Origin: Corynebacterium terpenotabidum Y-11
GTDB taxonomy: Bacteria; Actinomycetota; Actinomycetes; Mycobacteriales; Mycobacteriaceae
Length of the DNA: 64,000 nt
Direction: 5' to 3'
Assembly (NCBI RefSeq): GCF_000418365.1
Contig: NC_021663.1
Coordinates: 1,798,001-1,862,000 of the forward strand
The notes under the pieces were generated by a model. It ran no database searches and was not told where the DNA came from. It was given only the letters and a program-made list of their open reading frames with translations. Below are positions 54,061-62,784 of this stretch, piece after piece. Position numbers and translations under genes: made by a program. Position 1 is the first letter of the stretch, and each line of letters opens with the position of its first letter.

Positions 54061-54845
54061 CCATGGTCCTCCCGGAGGGCACACTGGAGTTGGAGGGCCG
54101 GATCACCACGGCGTCCAACGCGACGTTCCTGGGCCACATCACCGGCGATGACGGGGCGCCCACCACCGTGGTCTACAAGCCGCAGCGTGGGGAGAAGCCA
54201 CTGTGGGATTTTCCGGATCACACCCTGGCCCAGCGTGAAGTCGCCGCCTATCTGCTCTCCGAGGCGCTGGGCTGGAACGTCGTCCCGCCGACGTGGCTGC
54301 GTGACGGTCCGTACGGCACCGGCATGGTGCAGCTCTGGCAGGAGATCGACCCGGACCAGGATCCTGTCGACCTGGTCTCGGTCGACGAGGTGTCCGCGCG
54401 GGAGGCCGCCGGGTGGCGGCACATCCTCGACGGGGTGGACGCCACGGACACCCCGGTCGCCCTCATCCACGAGGACACCCCGGAACTGCGCCGCATGGCG
54501 ATCTTCGATGTGCTGGCCAACAATGCGGACCGCAAGGGGGCGCACGTCCTCGCCATGCCCGGTGGTCACCGGTTCGGAGTGGACCACGGGCTGACCTTCC
54601 ATGTGGAACCGCGACTGCGCACCGTGCTCTGGGGATGGCTCGGGGAACCGCTGACGGACGCCGAGCTCGCCGCGGTGACCGCACTGCGCGCGGATCTCGA
54701 CGGGGAGCTCGGGGACAGGTTCGATGACCTGCTCAGTGTGGCCGAGGTCGCAGCACTGGCGCGGCGGTGTGAGACGTTGCTCAGCGTCGGCCGGTTCCCC
54801 GGACCGGCCGGCGAGATGCCCGCAGTCCCCTGGCCGCTGTTCTGA
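54057..54845 (+). CDS. SCO1664-family protein with a PI3/4-kinase-like or HipA-like fold
   Basis: The protein of about 262 residues has VVYKPQRGEKPLWDFP (ATP-binding Lys), REVAAYLLSEALGWNVVPPT, FDVLANNADRKGAHVLAMPG (catalytic loop with Asn/Asp) and HRFGVDHGLTFHVEPRLRTV (metal Asp of DHG). It is likely a small-molecule or protein kinase. It is the last gene of the phosphatase-DUF3090 trio. GTG 54057 overlaps the DUF3090 stop; ATG 54063 is also possible. Confidence 0.85.
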   Translation: MTMVLPEGTLELEGRITTASNATFLGHITGDDGAPTTVVYKPQRGEKPLWDFPDHTLAQREVAAYLLSEALGWNVVPPTWLRDGPYGTGMVQLWQEIDPDQDPVDLVSVDEVSAREAAGWRHILDGVDATDTPVALIHEDTPELRRMAIFDVLANNADRKGAHVLAMPGGHRFGVDHGLTFHVEPRLRTVLWGWLGEPLTDAELAAVTALRADLDGELGDRFDDLLSVAEVAALARRCETLLSVGRFPGPAGEMPAVPWPLF

Positions 54846-54873
54846 CGCCACGGCCCCGCCCGGGTCGTCGGTC

Positions 54874-55896
54874 TCACGGCCAGAGCAGCACCTTGATCTC
54901 CTCGCGCCGGTCCATCGCCGCATACGCGGACGCCGCCTCTTCCAGTGGCAGCTGTGTGGTGAACACGCGCCCCGGGTCGACCTTCCGCTCCATCACCAGC
55001 CGGATCAGCTCCGGCAGGTAGCGGCGCACCGGGGCCGGCCCACCGTGCAGGTGCACCAGGCCCATGAACAGTCGGCCACCGGGGATCTCCACGTCGTGGG
55101 AGACACCCACGAAGCCGATGTGCCCGCCCGGCCGGCAGGCACGCAGCGCCATCATCATCGACTCCTGCGTCCCCACTGCCTCGATCACCGAGTGCGCGCC
55201 CAGCCCGTCGGTGAGTTCCCGGATCGTCGCCAGCCCCTCCTTGCCGCGCTCCTCGACAATGTCGGTGGCCCCGAACTCGCGGGCCAGGGCCTGCCGGTCG
55301 GCATGCCGGCTCATCGCGATAATCCGTTCTGCCTCCATCTGCTTCGCGGCGAGCACACCCATGAGCCCCACCGCACCGTCGCCGACGACGACCACGGTCT
55401 TCCCCGGTCCGGCCTGGGCAGCGTCCGCGGCGAACCAGCCGGTGCCGAAGACATCGGAGGCCGCGAGCAGTGACGGGATGAGATCCTCGTCCGGGTAGGA
55501 CGGGGTGGCGACCAGGGTGCCGTCGGCGTACGGGATCCGGGCGTACTGCGCCTGGGTCCCGATGCCACCGTCGACGAACTCCGCGTTGACGCACCGCGAC
55601 TGGTACCCGGCGGTACAGATCGGGCAGGTGCCGTCGGAGATGACGAAGGATCCGACGACGAAATCACCGGGGCTCACCGTGGTCACCGCGTCCCCGACCT
55701 GTTCGACGACACCGACGTACTCATGTCCCATCCACCGGTCATGAACATCGTCCGCGCCGCGGTAGGGCCAGAGGTCCGAACCACAGACACACGCGGCGAC
55801 GATCCGGATGACCGCATCCGTCGGCTCCTCGATGACCGGATCCGGTCGGTCCTCGACCCGGACGTCTCCCGGGGATTTCATGATCACTGCGCGCAT
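54874..55896 (-). CDS. zinc-dependent medium-chain alcohol dehydrogenase
   Basis: This 340-residue enzyme has catalytic zinc residues in CVCGSDLWPYRG and MGHEYVGVVEQVG, a short structural-zinc lobe (SDGTCPICTAGYQSRC, first Cys replaced by Asp as is common in this branch) and the NAD(P) motif VVVVGDGAVGLMGVLAAKQM. The substrate is unknown. It is convergent with the SCO1664 gene. Confidence 0.9.
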   Translation of the reverse strand: MRAVIMKSPGDVRVEDRPDPVIEEPTDAVIRIVAACVCGSDLWPYRGADDVHDRWMGHEYVGVVEQVGDAVTTVSPGDFVVGSFVISDGTCPICTAGYQSRCVNAEFVDGGIGTQAQYARIPYADGTLVATPSYPDEDLIPSLLAASDVFGTGWFAADAAQAGPGKTVVVVGDGAVGLMGVLAAKQMEAERIIAMSRHADRQALAREFGATDIVEERGKEGLATIRELTDGLGAHSVIEAVGTQESMMMALRACRPGGHIGFVGVSHDVEIPGGRLFMGLVHLHGGPAPVRRYLPELIRLVMERKVDPGRVFTTQLPLEEAASAYAAMDRREEIKVLLWP

Positions 55897-56027
55897 TGTT
55901 CCTGTCTCCTTCAGTCTCGTCGTCCGATACCGCGTTCTGCGTCACCGACCAGGATGCCAGCACTTTCAGTTTCTCCGCGGACGCCGACCGTAGCTCAGCG
56001 CACTGTGGAGGACCGCTGCGTCGGAGG

Positions 56028-56489
56028 TCAGGCCGCCGACTTCTTCTTCCGGAAGTACACCTTGCGCCGGACTGTGGCGACCACGTCCCCCTCACCATCG
56101 GTGACATCCACCTCGAACCAGTGCAGGTGCTTCTCGCCGTCGGCCGTCCTCTCCCGGATGAGGTCGAAGGTCTCGTCGTCAGTACGCATGTCGGCGCTGA
56201 TTTTCCCGCGCCCTGGTTTGCGGAAGGTGGCAGTGGCCTCGACGTCCCACACGTTGTATGCCCCGCCGAGCCGGACCATGGACATGTACATGAAGAAGGG
56301 GTCCGTCATCGACTGGATGGTGCCGCCGAAGGCGGTGCTCACGATGTTCTTCGTCAGCAGTCGTGGGGTGTGACTGGTGACGACACGGGAGCCGTCCTCC
56401 TCGACGAGTTCCACCTTGATTCCGGCGCCGAGGAAGGGCGGCCACAACGGCATGAAACGTTGCATGGTTTTCGGACTGAACTTCGGCAC
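56028..56489 (-). CDS. DUF4442 hot-dog-fold protein, copy 2
   Basis: From GTG 56489 (GGAGAGGG upstream) the 153-residue protein closely parallels copy 1 at 48652: NIVSTAFGGTIQSMTDPFFM, YMSMVRLGGAYNVWDVEATA, KPGRGKISADMRTDDETFDL. A TetR gene is divergent, with a perfect palindrome between them. It is therefore probably the regulated copy, perhaps responding to a lipid or acyl compound. Confidence 0.82.
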   Translation of the reverse strand: MPKFSPKTMQRFMPLWPPFLGAGIKVELVEEDGSRVVTSHTPRLLTKNIVSTAFGGTIQSMTDPFFMYMSMVRLGGAYNVWDVEATATFRKPGRGKISADMRTDDETFDLIRERTADGEKHLHWFEVDVTDGEGDVVATVRRKVYFRKKKSAA

Positions 56490-56514
56490 GGATATTCCCT
56501 CTCCAGATATATGA

Positions 56515-56535
56515 TATGCTATGTGGCATAGCATA
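56515..56535. promoter_or_regulatory. perfect 9+9 palindrome, candidate TetR operator
   Basis: TATGCTATG-TGG-CATAGCATA lies between the divergent DUF4442 (start 56489) and TetR (start 56564) genes, inside an AT-rich promoter patch. Its symmetry and position fit an operator controlling both directions. Confidence 0.75.
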
Positions 56536-56563
56536 GCAGGACAGTGACAGGAGGACCTCGGGA

Positions 56564-57139
56564 ATGGGCGCACGGACAAACACCAGAGACCGGATGATCA
56601 CCGGTGCCGCAACACTCCTCGCCGAAAAAGGCCTGCCCGGCACCACGATCGCCGCCGTCCTTGAGCGCACCGGCACACCCCGCGGGTCCGTACCCCACCA
56701 CTTCCCCGGCGGACGCACCGAACTGCTCCGGGAAGCCGTCCTCATGGTCGGCGCCGACGTCGCCGACCGCCTGCGTACCGCCGAGCACCGTGGCGCCTCA
56801 CCGGCGGAGATCATCACCCTGATCTGCGACCACTTCCGGGACCGGCTCATCGCCACCGGTTACACCGCAGGCTGCCCGGTATGGGCCGTCGTCCAGGATG
56901 CCGCCGGGTTCCCCGACCTGGCCGGTACCGCGGCCGAGGTCGTCGACAACTGGACCGGACTCATCGCCGGCACCCTCGTCCCCCTCGGGTACGCGCCCGC
57001 GTCAGCACGGACCACGGCGTCCTTCATCCTCTCCTCTGTGGAGGGGGCACTGGCCCTGTCCCGACTGACCCGTTCCACCCGCCCCCTCGACGATGCGGCG
57101 GACACCCTCTCCCGGATCATCAGCGGCACCGCCTGGTGA
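56564..57139 (+). CDS. TetR-family regulator (LmrA/YxaF type)
   Basis: This 191-residue protein has an HTH head (RMITGAATLLAEKGLPGTTI, AAVLERTGTPRGSVPHHFPG with the HHFPGG ending typical of LmrA/YxaF-like repressors) and a small-ligand domain. AGGAGG lies upstream of ATG 56564. It most likely binds the palindrome at 56515-56535 and controls itself and the DUF4442 gene; the convergent MFS gene may also be linked. Confidence 0.87.
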   Translation: MGARTNTRDRMITGAATLLAEKGLPGTTIAAVLERTGTPRGSVPHHFPGGRTELLREAVLMVGADVADRLRTAEHRGASPAEIITLICDHFRDRLIATGYTAGCPVWAVVQDAAGFPDLAGTAAEVVDNWTGLIAGTLVPLGYAPASARTTASFILSSVEGALALSRLTRSTRPLDDAADTLSRIISGTAW

Positions 57140-57145
57140 GACCCC

Positions 57146-58537
57146 TCACCGCTTCTCGCGCAGAGCCGGATCCAGCACGGTGAGCAGGGTGGACACCACT
57201 CCGAGCCCGACCACGATCCAGGCCAACGTGTGAATGCCGGAGTCGGAGGCGCCGTCCCCGAAAACCGGGCCGATGATACTCGACGCGACGATGGCACCCA
57301 CCTGTATGGCCGTGCGAGACAGTCCGGACGCCGTCCCGACCTGCGTCTTCGGCGCCTGCCGATAGATCACGGCCTGATTCAGGACCGACGCGAAACCCTG
57401 GGTGATCCCGAACAATCCGACGAGCAGCAGAAGGTACGCCAGCGAACTGTCGACGTGGACGAACACCATGAGCAGACCACCAGGGACCAGGGCGACCGCC
57501 GCGGCGGTCAACGGCATCCGCACCGCCGAGGTACGGGCCACAATGAGGGAGCACACCAGAGCGAAGGCGGTGGTGGACAACTGGATCAGTCCGGCCTGGT
57601 CGGCGGAGTACCCGGCGACGTCCTGCAGCCACTGGGTAAACCCGTAAACCATCAGGTACATGCCCGTGTACGACAGGAACAACCGCAGGTAGGTACGGGT
57701 AAGACCACCGTTGTGGGCGAGCATCCGGATATCGATGAAGGGGGTGGCAGACCGGAGTTCCCACACGACGAGGGCGACGAGTGCAACGACGGCGACCGGG
57801 ATCAACCAGTACACCCCGGCTTCCAGATCAAGGACGAACAGCAGAGCGGAGGTGAGCATCACCGCGAAGACCACCATGCCGGGGATGTCGAGCGAACGTA
57901 TCCCCTCACGCCGGGACGCGGGGCCGGCACTGACCCGGGTACGGTCCGCCGGCAACCACACGATGACCATCAGCAGGATGACTGCCGCTGCCGGTGTGTT
58001 GACGATGAAGATCCACTGCCAGCCGAGATAGTGGACCAGCAGACCACCGAGGACCGGGCCGACGGCGGTGGTCGCCAGACTGGAAATCGACAGGCCGGCC
58101 AGCAGCGCCTGCGGGGTGGGCCGGTTCAGTCGTCTGGCCTGGTCACTGATGAGCGTGATCGCCGCCGGGTACGCCGAGGAGGTGCCCAGCCCGATGACAA
58201 TGCGGGCCAGCAGGGCCCCGACGAAGGTCTCCCAGACTGCGGGAATGAGCCCACCGACCATGACGAGCAGCAGCCCGACCAGGTAGACCCGTTTCGGCCC
58301 GAAGAGGTCAGCGATGCGTCCCATCGCCGGCTGGGCGATCGAACTGACAATGTAGAGCCCGGCGACGAGCCAGATGGTCAGCGACGCCGAGGTGCCCGTG
58401 GCTTCGGCGATCGGAACCAACGCCACCGCGATCATGGTGGTGTTGATCGGGTTGAGCGCAGGCCCTGCCAGAACTGACGCGACGAAACGGGGACCGAAGC
58501 CGGCACCTGCACCAGGGTGAACAGATGGTGTGCTCAT
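57146..58537 (-). CDS. MFS exporter, DHA2-like
   Basis: This 463-residue protein has about 13-14 membrane segments, with NTTMIAVALVPIAEATGTSA (helix-1 end), GRIADLFGPKRVYLVGLLLV (motif A) and ISSLATTAVGPVLGGLLVHY (motif C). It is an EmrB-like drug or metabolite exporter. Its stop lies only six bases from the TetR stop, and the two genes converge. Confidence 0.86.
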   Translation of the reverse strand: MSTPSVHPGAGAGFGPRFVASVLAGPALNPINTTMIAVALVPIAEATGTSASLTIWLVAGLYIVSSIAQPAMGRIADLFGPKRVYLVGLLLVMVGGLIPAVWETFVGALLARIVIGLGTSSAYPAAITLISDQARRLNRPTPQALLAGLSISSLATTAVGPVLGGLLVHYLGWQWIFIVNTPAAAVILLMVIVWLPADRTRVSAGPASRREGIRSLDIPGMVVFAVMLTSALLFVLDLEAGVYWLIPVAVVALVALVVWELRSATPFIDIRMLAHNGGLTRTYLRLFLSYTGMYLMVYGFTQWLQDVAGYSADQAGLIQLSTTAFALVCSLIVARTSAVRMPLTAAAVALVPGGLLMVFVHVDSSLAYLLLLVGLFGITQGFASVLNQAVIYRQAPKTQVGTASGLSRTAIQVGAIVASSIIGPVFGDGASDSGIHTLAWIVVGLGVVSTLLTVLDPALREKR

Positions 58538-58702
58538 TCACCCTACTGTAGGACCCCAGGGCTCAGCCTCGCGCCGTCAGCCACTTCTTCCGGACGCGGG
58601 GCGGGCGCCGGACGGTCGAAATCCGGTGCGGAAGGAGTCCGAAACACGCTGCAGCATCAGGCTCAGGTAACTTTTTCACCAGATAGGACAGAAGGGAGCA
58701 CC

Positions 58703-59314
58703 GTGAACCGTCCCGTGTATCCGTCGATCCGGGTAACCGATGACGCAGCATCCCATGGTCTGGGCATCTGGGAACGCTCCGACCGGATGCGCCGTCGGAC
58801 CGGTCGGCGCAGCGATGCATTTCTCGGACCGGCACTGCTGGTACTGGGGAGCTGCATCATTCTGGCAGGCTTCATCATGCCCGGACCGCATCTCCTCATG
58901 GTCGCGGTGTTCTTTGTCCTGGGCTTCTGTGCCCTCCTCCCGGGGGCGATGAACATCTACGGCACACTGCACCGGCTGCGGACAGGACCACTGATCATGC
59001 ATCGGTTCGAGGACGGGTTCGTCGTCGAGCGTGCCCGCGGTGCGGTGCGTGCGGTGCCCTATGCACAGCTGCGGGACGCCACGCTGATGCGCTACGCCTC
59101 GGACCATGAGCACATCATGCTCCGGATGACGCACCGGGACGGCACAGTGTGGGTCATTCCCGCCCAGGTCACCCCAGATATCGGGGATCCGGTCGATGCG
59201 CTCGAAGAGTTGGGGGACGGCGCGGGTGCGACGCACGAGACAGTCCCGTACTTCACTGCGCGGCAGCTGTTGCACAGCACTCCCCCGTGGACGGGTCGCC
59301 GTGGGATCTGGTGA
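58703..59314 (+). CDS. membrane protein with a PH-like domain
   Basis: From GTG 58703 (GGGAG upstream) the 203-residue protein has a cytoplasmic head with many Arg, two helices (AFLGPALLVLGSCIILAGFI, LLMVAVFFVLGFCALLPGAM) and a C-terminal domain (IMHRFEDGFVVERARGAVRA, VPYAQLRDATLMRYASDHEH, TVWVIPAQV) that looks like a bacterial PH/DUF6585-like fold. The function is unknown. Confidence 0.7.
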   Translation: MNRPVYPSIRVTDDAASHGLGIWERSDRMRRRTGRRSDAFLGPALLVLGSCIILAGFIMPGPHLLMVAVFFVLGFCALLPGAMNIYGTLHRLRTGPLIMHRFEDGFVVERARGAVRAVPYAQLRDATLMRYASDHEHIMLRMTHRDGTVWVIPAQVTPDIGDPVDALEELGDGAGATHETVPYFTARQLLHSTPPWTGRRGIW

Positions 59315-59370
59315 CCGGTGGCCTGCACCGTCGCGCCACCACGGACGGGGACATCCCCTCCTGAACCGCA

Positions 59371-60123
59371 CTACACGAGGTCGATCACACCGTTGACCAG
59401 CAGCGTCACCGCTCCCGCGAACGCCAGCAGTGTCGCCAGCTTCCGCATGTTCTCACTGGACAACCGGTCATTGAGCCGGTCGCCGAACCACGCCCCGACG
59501 AAGATCGCAGCCAGGGCGATCAGCCAGATCCACCCCGGCAGACCGCGAAGATCGATACTCCCGAGTATGAGGAGCTTCACCACGAAGGACAGCGTATTCG
59601 CCACAAGAATCACCGGGTGCAGCGTCGCCACGAAATCGCGGTAGTCCCACTTCGACAGCCTGGCATACACCGTGAACGCCGGGGCGGCGATCCCCACCAC
59701 GGTGCTCATGAACCCCCCGGCCATTCCGGCGACCACCATCGGCACCCGGGCACGTTCGTCGATCTGCAGGTGCTCCGGATTGAACATCGACACACCCAGT
59801 GCCAGCAACACCAGCACACCGACGGTCAGCATCAGCCACGGTCCGTCCATTGCCATCACCACGAACACCGCCGGCAGTGAGCCGAGGATCAGCCCGCCGG
59901 CGAGGAAGCTGACCCGTCGCCAGTCGGTCCGGTCACGTACCGACCAGGCATTGTTCGCCGCGTTGACCACAGACAGTCCATTGACCACGGTCACCCCCGC
60001 CGCCGGCCCCAGCGCCACCGACAACACCGGCCCGGCGATCAGCCCCAACCCCATACCGGTGATGCGCTGGAGGACGGCACCGACGAGCACCGCGACAAGG
60101 AGGACGACCGCAACTGTAACCAC
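59371..60123 (-). CDS. TSUP (TauE/SafE) family permease
   Basis: This 250-residue protein has about eight helices with the family repeats LQRITGMGLGLIAGPVLSVA and VAGMAGGFMSTVVGIAAPAF, and a WLIALAAIFVGAWFGDRL segment. Such permeases export sulfite, sulfoacetate or other small anions. The substrate here is unknown. Confidence 0.85.
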   Translation of the reverse strand: MVTVAVVLLVAVLVGAVLQRITGMGLGLIAGPVLSVALGPAAGVTVVNGLSVVNAANNAWSVRDRTDWRRVSFLAGGLILGSLPAVFVVMAMDGPWLMLTVGVLVLLALGVSMFNPEHLQIDERARVPMVVAGMAGGFMSTVVGIAAPAFTVYARLSKWDYRDFVATLHPVILVANTLSFVVKLLILGSIDLRGLPGWIWLIALAAIFVGAWFGDRLNDRLSSENMRKLATLLAFAGAVTLLVNGVIDLV

Positions 60124-60159
60124 GGACCGTCAGTCTATTCTCTCTGCACCGGTTCCCGG

Positions 60160-61152
60160 TCACGCAGCCGGACGCAGGGACGCCACGAACTCCAGCTTGT
60201 CGAGCACCGGCGCCGGAATCACGAAGGGATAGAGGTCGTCCTTTCCCATCGACCGGTTCACCATGTTCAGGGCCGTTGTCTGCGGCATCCACACCCCGGT
60301 GACCAGGTCGCGGAACGGGCCGTCCACGGTGACCGTATCCTCCGCCACCAGGCCGAACTCGACGCAGGTCTGGATCGTGTCGCAGATGTGCAGATAGTGG
60401 GCCCAGGTCTCGGCGAAATCCTCATAGGGGTGCATCGTCGCATAGGCGGAGATGTAGGATTCCTCCCAGCCCTCCGGCGGCCCCTCGCGGTAGTGCCGGT
60501 CAATCGTCTCCTGGTAATCGACGGTCTCATCACGGAAGAGTTCCCGGGCCCGGGCGAGCACATCGTCTCCACCGTTCTCGACCAGCTGCCACTCCATGTA
60601 GTGCCCCACCTCGTGCCGGAAATGTCCGAGCATCGTCCGGTACACCTCGTTGAGCTGGGATTTCACCTGCTCCCGATGGGCGTTGTCCGCCTCCGCGAGG
60701 TCGATGGTCACCACACCTTCGGCATGCCCGGTGATGACATCCTCCGCCACCGAGGACAACAGGTCGAAGCACAGCCCGTTGACCGAGTCATCCGCCTTGT
60801 TGACGACCGGGAAACCCAGGATGTCCAGCTCCGCGAGAAGATGCCGCTTCGCCCGCTCCGACGGCAGGAAATTCACCAGGCCGACCACGTCCGCGTCATT
60901 CGGACGCGTCCGGGTGAGGTCACAGGCCTCGCACTGTCCGCCGTCCTCAGCGGTGAGCCAGGTGCACCCGGACAAGTTGAGGTTGCGGCAGACGTACCAG
61001 GGCACGCCGTCGGCGTCGACGTACCGACCGGCGTCCACCGGAACGATCGTCCCCTCCGCACGGGAGTATCCCAGGTCTGTGCCGCAGCTGACACAGACGG
61101 AGTTCTCGAAAAACAGGCTACCGCCACAACGCCGACAGATGTGTCTTCTCAT
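60160..61152 (-). CDS. zinc-ribbon protein with a zinc-binding metallopeptidase domain
   Basis: From ATG 61152 the 330-residue protein has an N-terminal zinc ribbon (RRHICRRCGGSLFFENSVCV-SCGTDLG), a second Cys set (YVCRNLNLSGCTWL, GGQCEACDLTR) and a peptidase-like domain with HFRHEVGHYMEW (HExxH) and a downstream YEDFAETWAHYLH segment. The family is annotated as putative zinc-binding metallopeptidase (DUF2248-like). The substrate is unknown. Start 61170 is also possible. Confidence 0.82.
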   Translation of the reverse strand: MRRHICRRCGGSLFFENSVCVSCGTDLGYSRAEGTIVPVDAGRYVDADGVPWYVCRNLNLSGCTWLTAEDGGQCEACDLTRTRPNDADVVGLVNFLPSERAKRHLLAELDILGFPVVNKADDSVNGLCFDLLSSVAEDVITGHAEGVVTIDLAEADNAHREQVKSQLNEVYRTMLGHFRHEVGHYMEWQLVENGGDDVLARARELFRDETVDYQETIDRHYREGPPEGWEESYISAYATMHPYEDFAETWAHYLHICDTIQTCVEFGLVAEDTVTVDGPFRDLVTGVWMPQTTALNMVNRSMGKDDLYPFVIPAPVLDKLEFVASLRPAA

Positions 61153-61178
61153 GGAGCATGATGATGCCACAGGACCAC

Positions 61179-61255
61179 TGGTGCCCCCAGTCGGACTCGA
61201 ACCGACACTGCGCGGATTTTAAGTCCGCTGCCTCTACCAATTGGGCTATAGGGGC
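61179..61255 (-). tRNA. tRNA-Leu (anticodon UAA), with encoded CCA and a short variable loop
   Basis: On the minus strand the acceptor GCCCCTA pairs with TGGGGGC, the discriminator is A and CCA is encoded. The anticodon stem GCGGA/TCCGC holds the loop CTTAAAA, so the anticodon is TAA, reading UUA leucine codons. The D-loop AATTGGTAGA is leucine-like. The variable region is only GCAGT, five bases, whereas leucine tRNAs normally have a long variable arm. The T-arm GTCGG-TTCGAGT-CCGAC is normal. The gene sits directly beside ppx. Confidence 0.9.
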
Positions 61256-61267
61256 GCTGAACGTCCA

Positions 61268-62215
61268 TCAGCTGTTCCGTGCGATCACGGACGCCAGCAG
61301 TCCGTCCAGGATATCTTTCTCACTCACCGTGAACGTGGTCAGCCCCTGGCCCAGGAACCTCGACGCCACGGCATCCACGACCACGCAGCCACCACCGATG
61401 ACGTCGGCCCGGCCCGGGTGCATCATCGGGTACGCGCGGCGGGTCGCCACCGACTCACCCAGCACACGCAGGGCCGTGTCCCGGAAATCAGCCAGGGACA
61501 GCTCCGCCATGTGTGTCCGCGTCGCGTCATAGTCCTCCAGCCCCAGGTGCACCGCCGCCAGCGTCGTGATCGTGCCGGCCACACCGACCACCCGACGCAC
61601 CGAGGACAGGTCCACGGTCGACTCCGCGATCGCCAGCTGTGCGTCCACGTACTCCCGCGCAGCAGCCACCTCCTCGACCGTCGGAGGATCCGAGTGCAGG
61701 AACCGTTCCGTCAGCCGCACACAACCCATCTGGGTCGAGTACGCGCCACCGCGACCGGCGTCCACTACGAACTCCGTGGAGCCGCCGCCCAGGTCGATGA
61801 CGAGCACCGGCCCGTCGCCCGCCGGCAGGTCCATCACCGCGCCGGCGAAGGACAGCTCAGCCTCCTGCACACCCGAGACCACCTCGGCCTGTGCACCTTC
61901 CTTGATTCGACCCAGGTGACGGCGGGTCAGCGCGAAGAATTCCTCGCGGTTCTCCGCGTCGCGGGTGGCCGACGTCGCACCCATCGCCACATCGGACACC
62001 CCGAGCTCGACCATGCGGTCGGCGTAGACACCGAGGGCGGCGTCCACCCGGGCCAGGGCCTCGTCGGCGAACCGTCCGGTGGCGTCCACCCCCTGTCCCA
62101 GACGGACGATGATGTTGTCCCGGTTCAGCTCGGTCAGCGAACCATCCTCCTCCACCCGCGACACGAGCAGCCGGATGGAGTTGGTCCCGCAGTCGATCGC
62201 CGCAACGACGCTCAT
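61268..62215 (-). CDS. ppx: exopolyphosphatase / Ppx-GppA phosphatase
   Basis: This 315-residue protein has the actin-like phosphate-1 motif AAIDCGTNSIRLLV, then VGVSDVAMGATSATRDAENR, PVLVIDLGGGSTEFVVDAG and the GVAGTITTLAAVHLGLEDYD motif. It cleaves polyphosphate or guanosine pentaphosphate. It overlaps the DUF501 gene start region by four bases at its own start. Confidence 0.93.
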   Translation of the reverse strand: MSVVAAIDCGTNSIRLLVSRVEEDGSLTELNRDNIIVRLGQGVDATGRFADEALARVDAALGVYADRMVELGVSDVAMGATSATRDAENREEFFALTRRHLGRIKEGAQAEVVSGVQEAELSFAGAVMDLPAGDGPVLVIDLGGGSTEFVVDAGRGGAYSTQMGCVRLTERFLHSDPPTVEEVAAAREYVDAQLAIAESTVDLSSVRRVVGVAGTITTLAAVHLGLEDYDATRTHMAELSLADFRDTALRVLGESVATRRAYPMMHPGRADVIGGGCVVVDAVASRFLGQGLTTFTVSEKDILDGLLASVIARNS

Positions 62216-62784
62216 TCCGCCATCGCCGCCTCAAGCGAGGTCCCCAGCGACTCCGGCGTCGGCCAGTCCGCCGGGATGGCGGTTCCCGAGAGCTTCGGGG
62301 TGTGCGCCGCCGCCAGGGCGACAGCCTCGGTCCCGAGCTGCACCCGGTCCGGGCCTTCCGCCAGCGCGTAGGCGATGAGCACGTGCAGGCACTTCACCCG
62401 GTCAGGCATACCGCCGCCGGAGAAATCCGTGCCGAGGTCCTCCATCGCATTGCGCTCGGCGAGATAGTGCTCATGCGCCGCACGGTAGTCTGCCGCAAGC
62501 GCCTCGTCGGTGCCGAGGCGCTCCTGCATAGTGCGCATCACCCCGGCGACCTCCAGGCGGGACGCCTCGGCGGTCAACCGCGGATCAGTGAGGTAGTACA
62601 GCGTGGGGAACGGGGTCCCGTCCGGCAGCTTCGGGGTGGTCTTCACCACTGCGGGCTGGCCGTCCGGGGTGCGGTACGACACCTCGACCGCCCCGCGGAT
62701 CTTCCGCCCCAGCTGCCGGGACATGATCTCGAAGTCCTCGTCGGACACGCTCATTGGCTGCACTTCTCTTTCCACTGTCGTCAT
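62212..62784 (-). CDS. DUF501 family protein
   Basis: The 190-residue protein (EIMSRQLGRKIRGAVEVSYR, TPFPTLYYLTDPRLTAEASR, GGGMPDRVKCLHVLIAYALA) is of the DUF501 type, always between ftsB/divIC and ppx in actinobacteria. ATG 62784 overlaps the stop of the ftsB-like gene; ATG 62754 is an alternative. The function is unknown. Confidence 0.88.
   Translation of the reverse strand: MTTVEREVQPMSVSDEDFEIMSRQLGRKIRGAVEVSYRTPDGQPAVVKTTPKLPDGTPFPTLYYLTDPRLTAEASRLEVAGVMRTMQERLGTDEALAADYRAAHEHYLAERNAMEDLGTDFSGGGMPDRVKCLHVLIAYALAEGPDRVQLGTEAVALAAAHTPKLSGTAIPADWPTPESLGTSLEAAMAE

Noticed and set aside
52828..54845. A mycothiol ligase (mshC) gene expected beside the phosphatase/DUF3090/SCO1664 trio
   Set aside because: The next gene is an alcohol dehydrogenase on the opposite strand and no cysteine ligase motif is present, so mshC must lie elsewhere.
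61179..61255. The tRNA as an attachment site for a local element
   Set aside because: No second copy of the tRNA 3' end is seen, and both flanks are core genes in their usual order.
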